DNA of 26,134 nt from Acidimicrobiaceae bacterium (GTDB lineage: Bacteria; Actinomycetota; Acidimicrobiia; Acidimicrobiales; RAAP-2): assembly GCA_003151555.1 (NCBI GenBank), contig PLXU01000027.1:1-26134 (forward strand), in the 5' to 3' direction. This document shows, one piece after another, positions 7,449 to 17,271 of this stretch. The notes beneath the pieces were generated by a model that had not been told where the DNA came from, did not search any database, and was given only the letters and a program-made list of their open reading frames with translations. Position numbers and translations under genes: made by a program. Positions within the stretch are counted from its first letter, which is position 1. Every line of letters begins with the position of its first letter.

Positions 7449-8876
7449 ATGGTGACTCCTTATCGTCCAAGTATGACTGAAGCCGTCACGCTGCCACGTC
7501 ACGGGGCACCGGCCTTCGAGACACGCCCTCGTCCCACTCGTGCCCCTCGCCGCTCAGCGCGAGCGCCGCGGCCAAAATTCGCCAACGCACTCGCCATCAT
7601 CGCCGGCGTTGGTCTCGGGCTGTCAATCGGACTTGCTTTTTGGGGACAGCCCTTCGCGTCGTACACATCCGCCGGAGGGTGGTTCACGCTCGCCGGGCGA
7701 ATTACCGGACTCAGCGGCACGTACCTGATGCTCATCATGGTCCTGCTGGTGACGCGACTGCCGTGGCTTGAAGAGACGGTCGGCCAGGTTCGACTCGTGC
7801 ACTGGCATCGCATGGTTGGGGGATGGCCGATCGGGCTCATCGCTCTTCACGTGGTGTTCATTACCCTGGGCTACGCGGAGGCGTCCCACACCGGCGCACT
7901 GAGCCAATTTTGGGCATTCATCGTGCACTATCCCAACATGCTCAGCGCGACCGTCGCCCTGGTGCTTCTGCTCGTGGCCGGCGTCACGTCGGTGCCCGCG
8001 GTACGGCGAAGGATGAAGTACCAGACGTGGTGGGCCGTACACCTCTATCTCTACCTTGCGCTCGTCCTGTCGTTCGCGCACGAGATAAAGGCCGGCGTGA
8101 TGTTCATTGGTCACCCGCCCACCACTGACTTCTGGATCGCGCTGTCAGCCTTCACCGTCGGCGCCGTGCTCAGCCTTCGTTTCTTGCGGCCCCTCGTGCG
8201 TAATCTTCGCCACCAGTTGCGCGTCGTCGAAGTGCGAGAAGAGGCTCCCGGGGTCTATTCGATTGTCCTATCCGGGCGCAACATCTCCAAGCTCCATGTC
8301 TCCGGCGGCCAATTCTTCCAGTGGCGTTTCGTCGCTCGGGGCCTGTGGTGGCACTCGCACCCATATTCGTTGTCGGCGCTGCCACGCCCTCCCTACCTGC
8401 GAGTCACGATCAAGCGCCTAGGCATGCAAAGTCTGGCCGCAACACGGCTCAAGCCCGGAACCCGTGTCCTCGTCGAAGGCCCCTACGGCGTCTTCACCCG
8501 CCACGCCCAACGCGGTGAGCGAGCCGTGCTCATCGGGGCCGGCGTGGGCATCTCGCCGATTCGTGCCCTGCTCGAAGACCTCCCCGCGTCGACCAAGGTC
8601 ACCGTGATACTGCGAGGATCCACGATCGAGGATCTCGTGCATCGCGACGAGATAACCCAGCTCGTGAGCGCGCGCAACGGACGGCTCCATGAGATCGTCG
8701 GGTCGCGACACAACGTCCGCCTCGATGCGCCGGTGCTGCGAAAGCTCGTCGGCAATCTGCGCAACACCGACGTCTACGTCTGTGGGCCCGCGGGCTTCTC
8801 TGACAGCGTCTCCGAGACGCTGCAGCGACTCGGCGCGCGCCGCGAGCGAATCCATCAAGAAGCGTTTGCGTTCTAG
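7449..8876 (+). CDS. Ferric-reductase-like transmembrane flavocytochrome (FAD/NAD(P)H oxidoreductase)
   Basis: A 475-residue protein with an N-terminal basic/Pro-rich tail, a ferric-reductase-type six-helix domain (about 45-245) and a cytoplasmic ferredoxin-NADP-reductase-type module (about 255-475). Two His pairs sit on separate helices: H120/H134 and H198/H211, the classic ligands for two stacked b haems. The FAD site has HPYS (304-307). The pyridine-nucleotide site has GAGVGISP (363-370) and VCGPAGF (444-450). Family role: passes electrons from NAD(P)H through FAD and haem across the membrane to an outside acceptor such as Fe(III), oxygen or a flavoprotein. The start is uncertain: ATG 7449 or ATG 7473, neither with a strong ribosome-binding site; 7398 is unlikely. 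The FMN carrier and ApbE downstream make the FMN protein the likely electron acceptor. Confidence 0.9.
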   Translation: MVTPYRPSMTEAVTLPRHGAPAFETRPRPTRAPRRSARAPRPKFANALAIIAGVGLGLSIGLAFWGQPFASYTSAGGWFTLAGRITGLSGTYLMLIMVLLVTRLPWLEETVGQVRLVHWHRMVGGWPIGLIALHVVFITLGYAEASHTGALSQFWAFIVHYPNMLSATVALVLLLVAGVTSVPAVRRRMKYQTWWAVHLYLYLALVLSFAHEIKAGVMFIGHPPTTDFWIALSAFTVGAVLSLRFLRPLVRNLRHQLRVVEVREEAPGVYSIVLSGRNISKLHVSGGQFFQWRFVARGLWWHSHPYSLSALPRPPYLRVTIKRLGMQSLAATRLKPGTRVLVEGPYGVFTRHAQRGERAVLIGAGVGISPIRALLEDLPASTKVTVILRGSTIEDLVHRDEITQLVSARNGRLHEIVGSRHNVRLDAPVLRKLVGNLRNTDVYVCGPAGFSDSVSETLQRLGARRERIHQEAFAF

Positions 8877-8894
8877 GAATCTGGAGTTATTTAT

Positions 8895-8924
8895 ATGAAA
8901 CACGACCGAGGACCGACATCATGA
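8895..8924 (+). other. Nine-codon mini-ORF overlapping the FMN-protein start
   Basis: ATG 8895, placed eight bases after a GGAG (8883-8886), opens a nine-codon frame (MKHDRGPTS) whose TGA overlaps the ATG of the FMN-binding protein as ATGA. The real gene has its own GAGGA upstream inside this frame. It may act as a translational loading or coupling device, or be accidental. Confidence 0.25.
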
Positions 8925-9445
8925 AGCGTGCGCCGCTCGTCATCACGGGCACCCTGATGGGTCTCGCGGGAGTCATGAGCTTCAACTCGACGCCGGTGAG
9001 CCTCTCGCTTGGTTCACTGTCCACGACCACGCCGACCGCGCGCAGCACAACGACGACGGCACCGCCGGCAACGACCACCACCGCCCCGTCGGGCGGTGGT
9101 TCAACCCCGCCGCCCGTCACCACCACCACCGTGGCGCCTCCCACCACCACCACGTCGCCGTCCACGACGAGGAGCGCGACGGGCACCGCGGTCAACTACA
9201 ACTTCGGAATACTCTCCGTCAAGGTCACGGCGTCGGGCTCGAAAATAACCAAGGTCACCATCGCATCGATTGACGACGGTGGGAACCCGCGCTCGCAGTA
9301 CATCGACCAGCAGTCAATCCCCTACCTCGAGCAGCAGGCCCTGAGTGCACAGAGCGCCAACATCCAAGGCGTCTCAGGCGCCAGTTACACGTCTTCCGGT
9401 TTCGCGCAGTCACTGCAGTCGGCCCTCGCGAAGTTGGGCCTGTAA
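8921..9445 (+). CDS. Secreted FMN-binding-domain protein with covalent flavinylation motif
   Basis: A 174-residue protein with an N-terminal signal/anchor helix (about 5-22), a Thr/Pro/Ser/Gly-rich linker (about 33-90) and a C-terminal FMN-binding domain of the NqrC/RnfG type (about 92-174). The flavinylation motif is S152-G-A-S-Y-T157; in this family FMN is attached through a phosphoester to a Ser/Thr of the motif, most likely Thr157 here. The linker would let the flavin domain reach through the wall from the membrane. The gene ends in TAATG, overlapping the ATG of apbE, whose product performs the attachment. The flavocytochrome ends 44 bases upstream. Together these are the signs of an extracytosolic flavin electron-transfer module. 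The start ATG 8921 is preceded by GAGGA. Confidence 0.9.
   Translation: MKRAPLVITGTLMGLAGVMSFNSTPVSLSLGSLSTTTPTARSTTTTAPPATTTTAPSGGGSTPPPVTTTTVAPPTTTTSPSTTRSATGTAVNYNFGILSVKVTASGSKITKVTIASIDDGGNPRSQYIDQQSIPYLEQQALSAQSANIQGVSGASYTSSGFAQSLQSALAKLGL
9020..9180 (+). repeat. Low-complexity Thr/Pro codon tract
   Basis: Irregular runs of ACC/ACG/CCG-type codons encode the Thr/Pro linker of the FMN protein. There is no exact long unit; short CCACCACCA stretches recur around 9120-9155. The tract could change length by slippage, altering the reach of the linker. Confidence 0.6.
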
Positions 9446-10239
9446 TGAGTGAGGCTGCCCTGCGAGCAAAGACACGTCACATCCTTCATCATGACGAGGA
9501 GGTCATGGGGACGATCGTGACCTTCGATCTCTACGACGACGACAGGGCGTCGGATGACTTGTATCTCTTCCTCCAAGAGGCGGTCGCGGTCCTGCACGAA
9601 GCCGACGATGTCTTCAGCACGTACAAGGAGCACAGTCCCCTGTCGCGCCTGCGTCGAGGCGAGATCACGTTAGAGGAGTGTCCCCGCGAAGTCGGGGAGG
9701 TCCTGGAACTGTGCAAGACGGCGCGGACCATTTCGGACGGCTGGTTCGATCCTTGGTCGATGCCGGGCGGCGTAGACCCGACGGGCTACGTGAAGGGCTG
9801 GGCCGCGCAACGATCGCTCGATGTACTGCGCAGTAGCGGCGTCAGCGGCGCGCTCATCAACGCGGCGGGCGACAGCACGGGTTTCGGGGGCCCTCGACTC
9901 GGAGCACAATTCCGCATCGGCATAGTGGACCCGTCCGCGACGCAACAGCTCGCGTGCATCGTGCAGAGCCCCGGTGCGGTCGCCACATCGGGCACGTACG
10001 AACGCGGTTGGCACTTGATCGACCCCCACACCGGGCGGCCCAGCGCGCGGGCCGCGTCGGCGACGGTCACGGGCACTGACCTTGGCCTGGCCGACGCGTT
10101 AGCCACGGCGTTGGCCGTCGCCGGCGAACAGGCGCTCCCCCTAATCGAGGCCCTTGATGACTATGAAGCCCTCGTCATCGGCTTCAACGACACCTCGGCG
10201 ATGACGTCAAAGTTTCCGACGGCTCGCAACTCCCTCTAG
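9445..10239 (+). CDS. apbE: FAD:protein FMN transferase (ApbE family)
   Basis: A 264-residue ApbE-family enzyme. It uses FAD and Mg2+ to attach FMN covalently to Thr/Ser of target proteins, here presumably the preceding FMN-binding protein. Seen: MGTIVTFDLYD near the N-terminus, FDPW, DPTGYVKGWA, INAAGD, VATSGTYERGWHLIDPHTGRP and the C-terminal metal-site segment GTDLGLADALATAL. The usual NxGGD block reads NAAGD. No signal peptide or lipobox is present and the protein is shorter than the roughly 330-residue periplasmic lipoprotein form, so it looks cytosolic. The start ATG overlaps the stop of the FMN-protein gene (TAATG), which implies matched expression of the two. Confidence 0.92.
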   Translation: MSEAALRAKTRHILHHDEEVMGTIVTFDLYDDDRASDDLYLFLQEAVAVLHEADDVFSTYKEHSPLSRLRRGEITLEECPREVGEVLELCKTARTISDGWFDPWSMPGGVDPTGYVKGWAAQRSLDVLRSSGVSGALINAAGDSTGFGGPRLGAQFRIGIVDPSATQQLACIVQSPGAVATSGTYERGWHLIDPHTGRPSARAASATVTGTDLGLADALATALAVAGEQALPLIEALDDYEALVIGFNDTSAMTSKFPTARNSL

Positions 10240-10382
10240 GGTCCGACCGCCAAAGAGTCAGGCGGTGGCTTGCCCGCCAATAGTCGCGGTTCCCTCGAGG
10301 CCCTTAGGCCGAGATCGACGGGTCGTGCCCAACGAATGTAATTCTTGGGCGCCTGAGGACAATACTCCTTTGAGGAGGCTCC
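10240..10382. other. Intergenic region with weak hairpin
   Basis: This gap of 143 bases follows apbE. It contains ACCGCC (10246-10251) and GGCGGT (10261-10266), which can form a six-base-pair hairpin with a nine-base loop. No T-run follows, so terminator function is doubtful. A GAGGAGG ribosome-binding site (10373-10379) precedes the next gene. I see no confident promoter. Confidence 0.35.
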
Positions 10383-11321
10383 ATGGTCAAGATGATGCGC
10401 GAAGGCGGGCAACGTGCGAACGCGATTCTGATCGTTGCCGCGCTGTCGATGGTTTTAGCGCCGTTCGGCGTCGCCACGTCCGCCGGTGCCTCGGCGTCGC
10501 CGGCAACATCGCTCGCCCAAAGACTTCTCGACGAGGCAATCATCCCGACCGGCGCCGTGCTGGCGCACCCCGTGACCGCGGTCGTTTGTCAGTGCGCGGG
10601 AACGTCTGACAATAGGGCCCTCACGACCCGGCACCGGTACTACATCGTTCCCGGCCCTCCGAAGGGCGTCGAAAAGTTCCTGACGACGCACATTCCCAAG
10701 GGTGGGTCCTTTGGCGGCTCCGTGGGCACCAGCAGTTCGAGTAACGGCCCGACAGTGACATCACTTGCGATCACCTACCGCGCGAACGGTCCCCACCTCT
10801 ACCTAAAGCAGTTGGCGTACTCAATGACCCGACGAACATCGTCGACTTCGTGGCTGCGCATCGACAGCCAGATCGTCTGGATCCCCAGTCGTACCCAATC
10901 TGAAACCGTGTCCGATCCCGTCTCCGCGACGGTGACGGGTTATAAGGTGATCGCGCTCAGCGGTAACAGTGGCGATGTTCGAATCAACCTCTCTGGCCGC
11001 ACGCTCACCAAACTGATCGACGAGTTCAACGCATTGCCGCTTGGGCCGACCAACCTCTGCATGGAGAATTTGAGCGGATTCACCATATCGCTCACCCTCA
11101 AGAGCGGCGAGCACGTGCAGATCTCTAATGGTTTCTGCGCTGGCTCCTTCGATGAAGTTTCTTCACCCACGGGCAACCTCAATGACACTTTTTACGAGGT
11201 CTCGGACCACTCGTGTGGTTTCATGCGAGCCGTCGTGTCGCTCCTTGCCGCCACGCCCGCCGCCGGATCTCGTGCGGCGTTGCACCAGTGTGAAGTCTGG
11301 TCAAAGGCGACCAGCTCGTAG
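10383..11321 (+). CDS. Secreted protein of unknown function with six cysteines
   Basis: A 312-residue protein with a clear Sec-type signal peptide: basic start, hydrophobic core AILIVAALSMVLAPFGVA, and Ala-rich cleavage region near residues 35-42. The mature part has six Cys (two in VVCQCAG, then NLCMEN, GFCAGS, HSCGF and HQCEV) that could form three disulfides. The C-terminal half contains FNALPLGPTNLC followed by beta-rich sequence and a second Cys. This layout recurs in small secreted actinobacterial proteins without an assigned function, as far as I recall. The start ATG is well supported by GAGGAGG four bases upstream. It has its own gap from apbE, so co-transcription with the redox genes is uncertain. 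It converges on pcrA with 23 bases between. No function is proposed. Confidence 0.8.
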   Translation: MVKMMREGGQRANAILIVAALSMVLAPFGVATSAGASASPATSLAQRLLDEAIIPTGAVLAHPVTAVVCQCAGTSDNRALTTRHRYYIVPGPPKGVEKFLTTHIPKGGSFGGSVGTSSSSNGPTVTSLAITYRANGPHLYLKQLAYSMTRRTSSTSWLRIDSQIVWIPSRTQSETVSDPVSATVTGYKVIALSGNSGDVRINLSGRTLTKLIDEFNALPLGPTNLCMENLSGFTISLTLKSGEHVQISNGFCAGSFDEVSSPTGNLNDTFYEVSDHSCGFMRAVVSLLAATPAAGSRAALHQCEVWSKATSS

Positions 11322-11344
11322 AAACTCTGTTCGGTGCGTTCCTA

Positions 11345-13617
11345 TCACGCCCGACGTAGTGGCGTCATGGCGAGCACCAACTGCTTGGTGCCGTGCTCGT
11401 CAAAATTGACGGAGGCCCGGGTGTGAGAACCCTCGCCGTCGACGTTCATCACGACGCCCGGTCCGTAGCGATCGTGCACGACGTGGTCACCGACAATGAG
11501 GTTCAACTTTTCGGCGCCGGTTGATCGCACGGGCGGGGCGGCGCCGGTGCCGAAGGCCCGGCCCTCGGTGAACTCGGTCATGCGACCGGTGTAGCCGTCA
11601 TCGGGATCGAAGTTCGTTCGCCGCGTGGGCAGGAACGTCGAGAGGTCGTGCACCAGCGCCGGCGGGATCTCGGTCAGAAAGCGGCTGGCCAGCGCGTCGA
11701 CGCGGTGTCCCCACATCGTGCGGCTCCACGCGTGCGTGAGGACCAGGTGGCGCATGGCCCGGGTGATGCCGACGTAGCAGAGGCGTCGCTCCTCTTCGAG
11801 TTCGGCGTCGTCGGAGAGGGCGCGACGATGCGGGAAGATCGTCTCTTCGAGACCCGTGATCACCACCGCGGGAAATTCCAGACCCTTGGCGACGTGCAGG
11901 GTCATCATGGAGATGGCGCCGGCTCCCCCGTCGAGTTGGTCGGAGTCGGCCACCAAGGCCATGCGTTCGACGAAGTCCAACAAGGTGTCGTACTGCGAGG
12001 CGGCCGAGGCGAGCTCGCCCAGGTTCTCCAGTCGCGAGTAGGACTCGTCGGTGTTCTCAGCGCGCAACGCGTCGCCCATGCCCGACTCGCGCACGATGGC
12101 GTCGATCATTTCCCTCGGGGCCAGGTCGTTGGCCAGCGCCCGTAATTCGTCGAGCATGAAGGAGAACTTCTCGGCACTGGTGAGCGCCCTGCCGGTGAGT
12201 CCGGCGGCCTTGGCGTAGTGCGGCGCTTCGGCGAAGGAGATGCCGTTCTCGGCGGCGTAGGCCCCGAGTTTGGCCTGGGCCCCCGGGCCGATCCCGCGCT
12301 TGGGTTCGTTGATAACCCGTCGGGCCGACGCTTCGTCGCGGGGATTGACAATGAGCCTCGAGTACGCCAAAGCGTTCTTTATCTCTTTGCGGTCGTAGAA
12401 GCGCATGCCCGAAATGACGCGGTAGGGAATGTTGGCGCGCAACATCTCTTCTTCCAAAACTCGACTCTGCGCGTTGGTGCGATAAAAGACCGCCATCTGA
12501 TTCCAGTTGAGCGAACCTTCGGTGCGCAAGCGGCGAAGTTCACTGGCCACGAAGCGCCCCTCGTCGTACTCATCGCCGGCCCGGTAGAGACGAATCTTCT
12601 CACCTTCCGCGCCTTCGGTGAAGAGGTTCTTGGCGTGACGACTCACGTTCATAGCAATGACCGCGTTGGCGGCGTCGAGGATGGTCTGGGTGGAGCGAAA
12701 GTTCTGTTCGAGCAAGATGACATCGGCGTCGGGGAAGCGCGACTCGAACTGCAGGATATTGCGCACGTCGGCGGCCCGGAACCGGTAGATCGACTGATCG
12801 GAGTCGCCGACCACGCAGAGATTGCGGTGCCGCGCGGCCAGCATCATCACCAATTCGTTCTGCACGCCGTTGGTGTCTTGAAACTCGTCGACCAGCAGAT
12901 ATTTGAATCGGTCCTGGTACGACGTGAGCACGTCGTCGTCGGCGCGCATCATGGCCACCGCGTTGAGCAACAGGTCGTCGAAGTCCATCGCGTTAGAAAG
13001 CATCAGGCGCGTCTTGTAGAGACGGTAGATCTCAGCGATTCGGTGATTGTGCGGGTTGTCACCGTGGCCCGACGCCTCCAGGGCGTCGGGCGAGAGCATT
13101 TCGTTCTTCGCCGCCGATATCGCCGCGGTGACGCTGCGCGGTGATAAGCGCTTGGTGTCGAGGTTGAGTTCCTTCATGATTCGTTCCACCGCCGTCTCGG
13201 AGTCACCCGCGTCGTAGATGGTGAAGCCGCGCTGGTAGCCCAGCACCTCCGCGTTGGCCCGCAGCATCCGCAGGCAGGCCGAGTGGAACGTCGAGACCCA
13301 CATGCGATCGGCCTGCGGCCCCACCAGGGCCACGACGCGGCGGCGCATCTCGTCGGCGGCCTTGTTGGTGAAGGTGATGGCCATGATCTCCCAGGGCCGG
13401 GCGTCGCCGGTGGCCAGGATGTGCGCGATCCGCCGGGTGAGGACGCGTGTCTTGCCCGAGCCGGCTCCCGCGATGACCAGCAGGGGACCGCCGCGCTGGA
13501 GCACGGCGCGACGTTGCGGCTCGGTCAGGTCTTCGAGCAACGAGTCCGGATCGAGCCGCGGGAAAGTCTCCACTGGCTCGCGACCCCACAGGGACTCGTC
13601 AGAGAACGACGTTCCGC

Positions 13618-13621
<4 letters not shown>
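11345..13621 (-). CDS. pcrA: ATP-dependent 3'-5' DNA helicase PcrA/UvrD
   Basis: Superfamily 1A helicase of 758 residues, acting in nucleotide excision repair, replication restart and removal of recombinase filaments. Seen: Q-motif LTEPQRRAV, Walker A GAGSGKT, motif Ia region AITFTNKAA, Walker B DEFQDT, GDSDQSIYRFRAAD, QNFRST, TLHVAKGLEF, and ERRLCYVGITRAM. The C-terminal tail HDRYGPGVV matches the Tudor-like RNA-polymerase-binding region of PcrA rather than Rep or RecB. Start chosen: GTG 13621, which overlaps the guaA stop as GTGA; an in-frame GTG at 13627 is the alternative. It is the last gene of the guaB3-guaA-pcrA run. Confidence 0.94.
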
Positions 13622-15155
<1,534 letters not shown>

Positions 15156-15159
<4 letters not shown>

Positions 15160-16319
15160 TGGCCCATGCCCACGCCCTGGGAGCGCTGCAACTGCTTTCC
15201 TTCAGTTTGCAGCGACGGGGCAAGCATGATTTCGGCCTTCTGGAACTCCTTCAACGTCTCGTAGCCACACGTGGCCATCGAGGTGCGCAGCGCGCCGAAG
15301 AGGTTGAGGCGCCCATCGTTCTCGTGGGCCGGTCCCAACAGCACTTCCTTCAATGAACCACGTACCTGCGTACGCACACGTGTGCCGCGCGGCAAGGTGG
15401 GGTGAAAGGCCGCCATGCCCCAGTGAAATCCACGCGCCGGCGCTTCGAAGGCGCTGGTGAGCGGCGAGCCGATCATGACCGCGTCGGCGCCGCAGGCAAT
15501 CGCCTTGGCAATGTCGCCACCCTTACTCATGCCGCCGTCGGCGATGACGTGGACGTAGACGCCCGTCTCGTCGAGGTAGCGCATGCGCGCGCCGGCCACG
15601 TCGGCAATCGCGGTGGCCTGGGGCACACCAATGCCCAGTACCGCGCGAGTGGTGCAGGCGTTACCCGGTCCAACCCCCACCAACACGCCGGCGGCGCCGG
15701 TGCGCATGAGGTGAAGGGCCGCTGGATAACTCGCGCAGCCACCCACGATGACGGGCAGTTCGAATTCGCGAATGAATTTCTTCAAGTTGAGCGGTTCGAC
15801 AGTCTTGGAAACGTGTTCGGCCGATACCACGGTACCCTGGATCACCAGGATGTCAAGGCCGGCGTCGAGGATCGTCTTGGCCATCCAGTCGGTGCGCGCC
15901 GGCGTGACCGACGCCGACGTGACGATACCCGCGGCCTTCATTTCTTGAATGCGCGCGGCAACCAGTTCGAGTTTGATCGGCTCTAAGTACATCTGCTGCA
16001 TGCGCGCGGTGGCCTTGTCGTCGTCCAGTTCGCAGATCTCGTCGAACAGCGCCGAGGGGTCTTCGTAGCGGGTCCACAGTCCCTCGAGGTTCAAGACTCC
16101 CAGTCCGCCCAGGTGGCCGAGTGCAATCGCCGTGGTCGGTGAAATCGCCCCGTCCATCGCGGCGCCGAGCAGCGGCAACTCGAACTTGTAGGCGTCGATT
16201 TGCCAGGAAATGTCCACGTCTTCGGGGTCACGGGTCCGGCGAGAAGGCACAATCGCGATGTCGTCGAAGCCGTAGGCCTGACGAGCCGATTTATAGATGC
16301 CGATCTCTACTTCCGCCAT
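15156..16319 (-). CDS. guaB3: GuaB3-type IMP dehydrogenase without CBS domains
   Basis: A 387-residue TIM-barrel protein of the IMP dehydrogenase/GMP reductase family; canonical GuaB is about 480-500 residues with paired CBS domains, which are absent here. Seen: IVPSRRTRDPEDVD near the N-terminus, GGLGVLN, ALHLMRTGAAGVLVG, and the catalytic loop GPGNACTTR with Cys222. IADGGMSKGGDIAKAIACGADAVMIG marks the IMP phosphate-binding site. The C-terminus YETLKEFQKAEI resembles mycobacterial GuaB3. Retention of the loop Cys suggests a true NAD-dependent conversion of IMP to XMP, unlike mycobacterial GuaB3, which lacks it. The start ATG is supported by GGAGGT a few bases upstream. It leads the guaB3-guaA-pcrA set. 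Confidence 0.93.
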
Positions 16320-16343
16320 GGTGACCTCCGCCTCAGAAACAGC

Positions 16344-16359
16344 ACCCCCAAAACGGGGT
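16344..16359 (-). terminator. Weak hairpin between NUDIX gene and guaB3
   Basis: On the minus strand ACCCC and GGGGT flank a six-base loop, giving a five-base-pair stem. Only short T stretches follow. It could weakly terminate the NUDIX transcript or be part of the guaB3 leader. The stem is too short to be sure. Confidence 0.2.
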
Positions 16360-16388
16360 TTGCGTTGACTCCAATCTAATGGACGAAG

Positions 16389-17186
16389 CTAGGCCCACAC
16401 CCGATGTGCGTCGGGCCACGCGACGCCAGTGACCACGCACAGCAGTTCCGTGAGCACGCGCGCCGTGGCGCCCCATATCACGTCACCGGGCACGGCGTAG
16501 AAGTAAATCGGGAAGTAACCGTCCTCGTCGGCACCGGGGCGCGGCGACGCGCGGCGCCAGCGTTCGGCCAAGAATGCGCCGTCGGCCAGCAGGTCCTTGA
16601 GCGGCACCGCGAAGGCCCGTTCGACCTCGGCGGGGTCGGTCACCATGATCGGGCGCTCGTTGAGGCGGCCCACCACCGGCCAAATCGCCGAACCGGACGC
16701 GAACGCGACAATCGGGCTCAGCCAGCCAATCGGTGTCACCGCCGCCTGATCAATGCCGACCTCTTCGTGGGCTTCACGCAGGGCCGTCGCGATCGGCGTC
16801 TCACCGGCGTCACTGCGCCCGCCCGGCAATGCGATTTCCCCGCGGTGCGATCGCAAGTTCGACGAACGACGCGTGAGCACCACGCAGGTCTCGCCGTCCT
16901 CTTCGAAGAGCGCCACCAACACCGCCGACCGGTTGGTGATGGGCCGACGGGCCGCGTCAGCGACCACCTCCATCTCCTGGGGATCGCCAGGCACCGGCCA
17001 GCCGTCAAGGTGGCGTTCGCCGATGCGCAGCTGCGCACTCACGCGCGCCAGCGTGATCGACTGGCGAACTTCAGGGGCCAACGATGACCACGGCGCGGGG
17101 TCACCGGCCTGCACGTCGTCGGGGTCGGGTATCACCTGGGGATAGTCGTAACCCTCAAAGCGCGCCGGCCAGTTGGCGTTAGGCAT
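16389..17186 (-). CDS. NUDIX hydrolase, CoA-pyrophosphatase (NudL/NUDT7)-like
   Basis: A 265-residue NUDIX protein. The NUDIX box runs from Gly123 (GGRSDAGE) through REAHEEVGI, matching Gx5Ex7REUxEExGU with R137, E138, E141 and E142. Just before it, LTRRSSNLRSHRGEIALPGG matches the extra signature of the CoA-diphosphatase subgroup, which splits CoA or acyl-CoA into phosphopantetheine and 3',5'-ADP. Substrate is inferred from this signature only. Start chosen: ATG 17186, with GAGGG about eight bases upstream; a longer in-frame start at 17255 would overlap the neighbouring promoter region. It is transcribed divergently from the MMPL transporter. Confidence 0.87.
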   Translation of the reverse strand: MPNANWPARFEGYDYPQVIPDPDDVQAGDPAPWSSLAPEVRQSITLARVSAQLRIGERHLDGWPVPGDPQEMEVVADAARRPITNRSAVLVALFEEDGETCVVLTRRSSNLRSHRGEIALPGGRSDAGETPIATALREAHEEVGIDQAAVTPIGWLSPIVAFASGSAIWPVVGRLNERPIMVTDPAEVERAFAVPLKDLLADGAFLAERWRRASPRPGADEDGYFPIYFYAVPGDVIWGATARVLTELLCVVTGVAWPDAHRVWA

Positions 17187-17271
17187 CGTATTTCCCTCTA
17201 TTGTGGTAGCGCGAGTACCGCACAATTGGATTTTACTCGGCCCCCCTTTTGCCAATCAGGAGAGAACCCCC

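Noticed and set aside
12218..13144. 308-codon plus-strand ORF inside pcrA
   Set aside because: It is antisense to a helicase with all motifs intact; the His/Val/Gly-rich translation is a typical GC-rich shadow.
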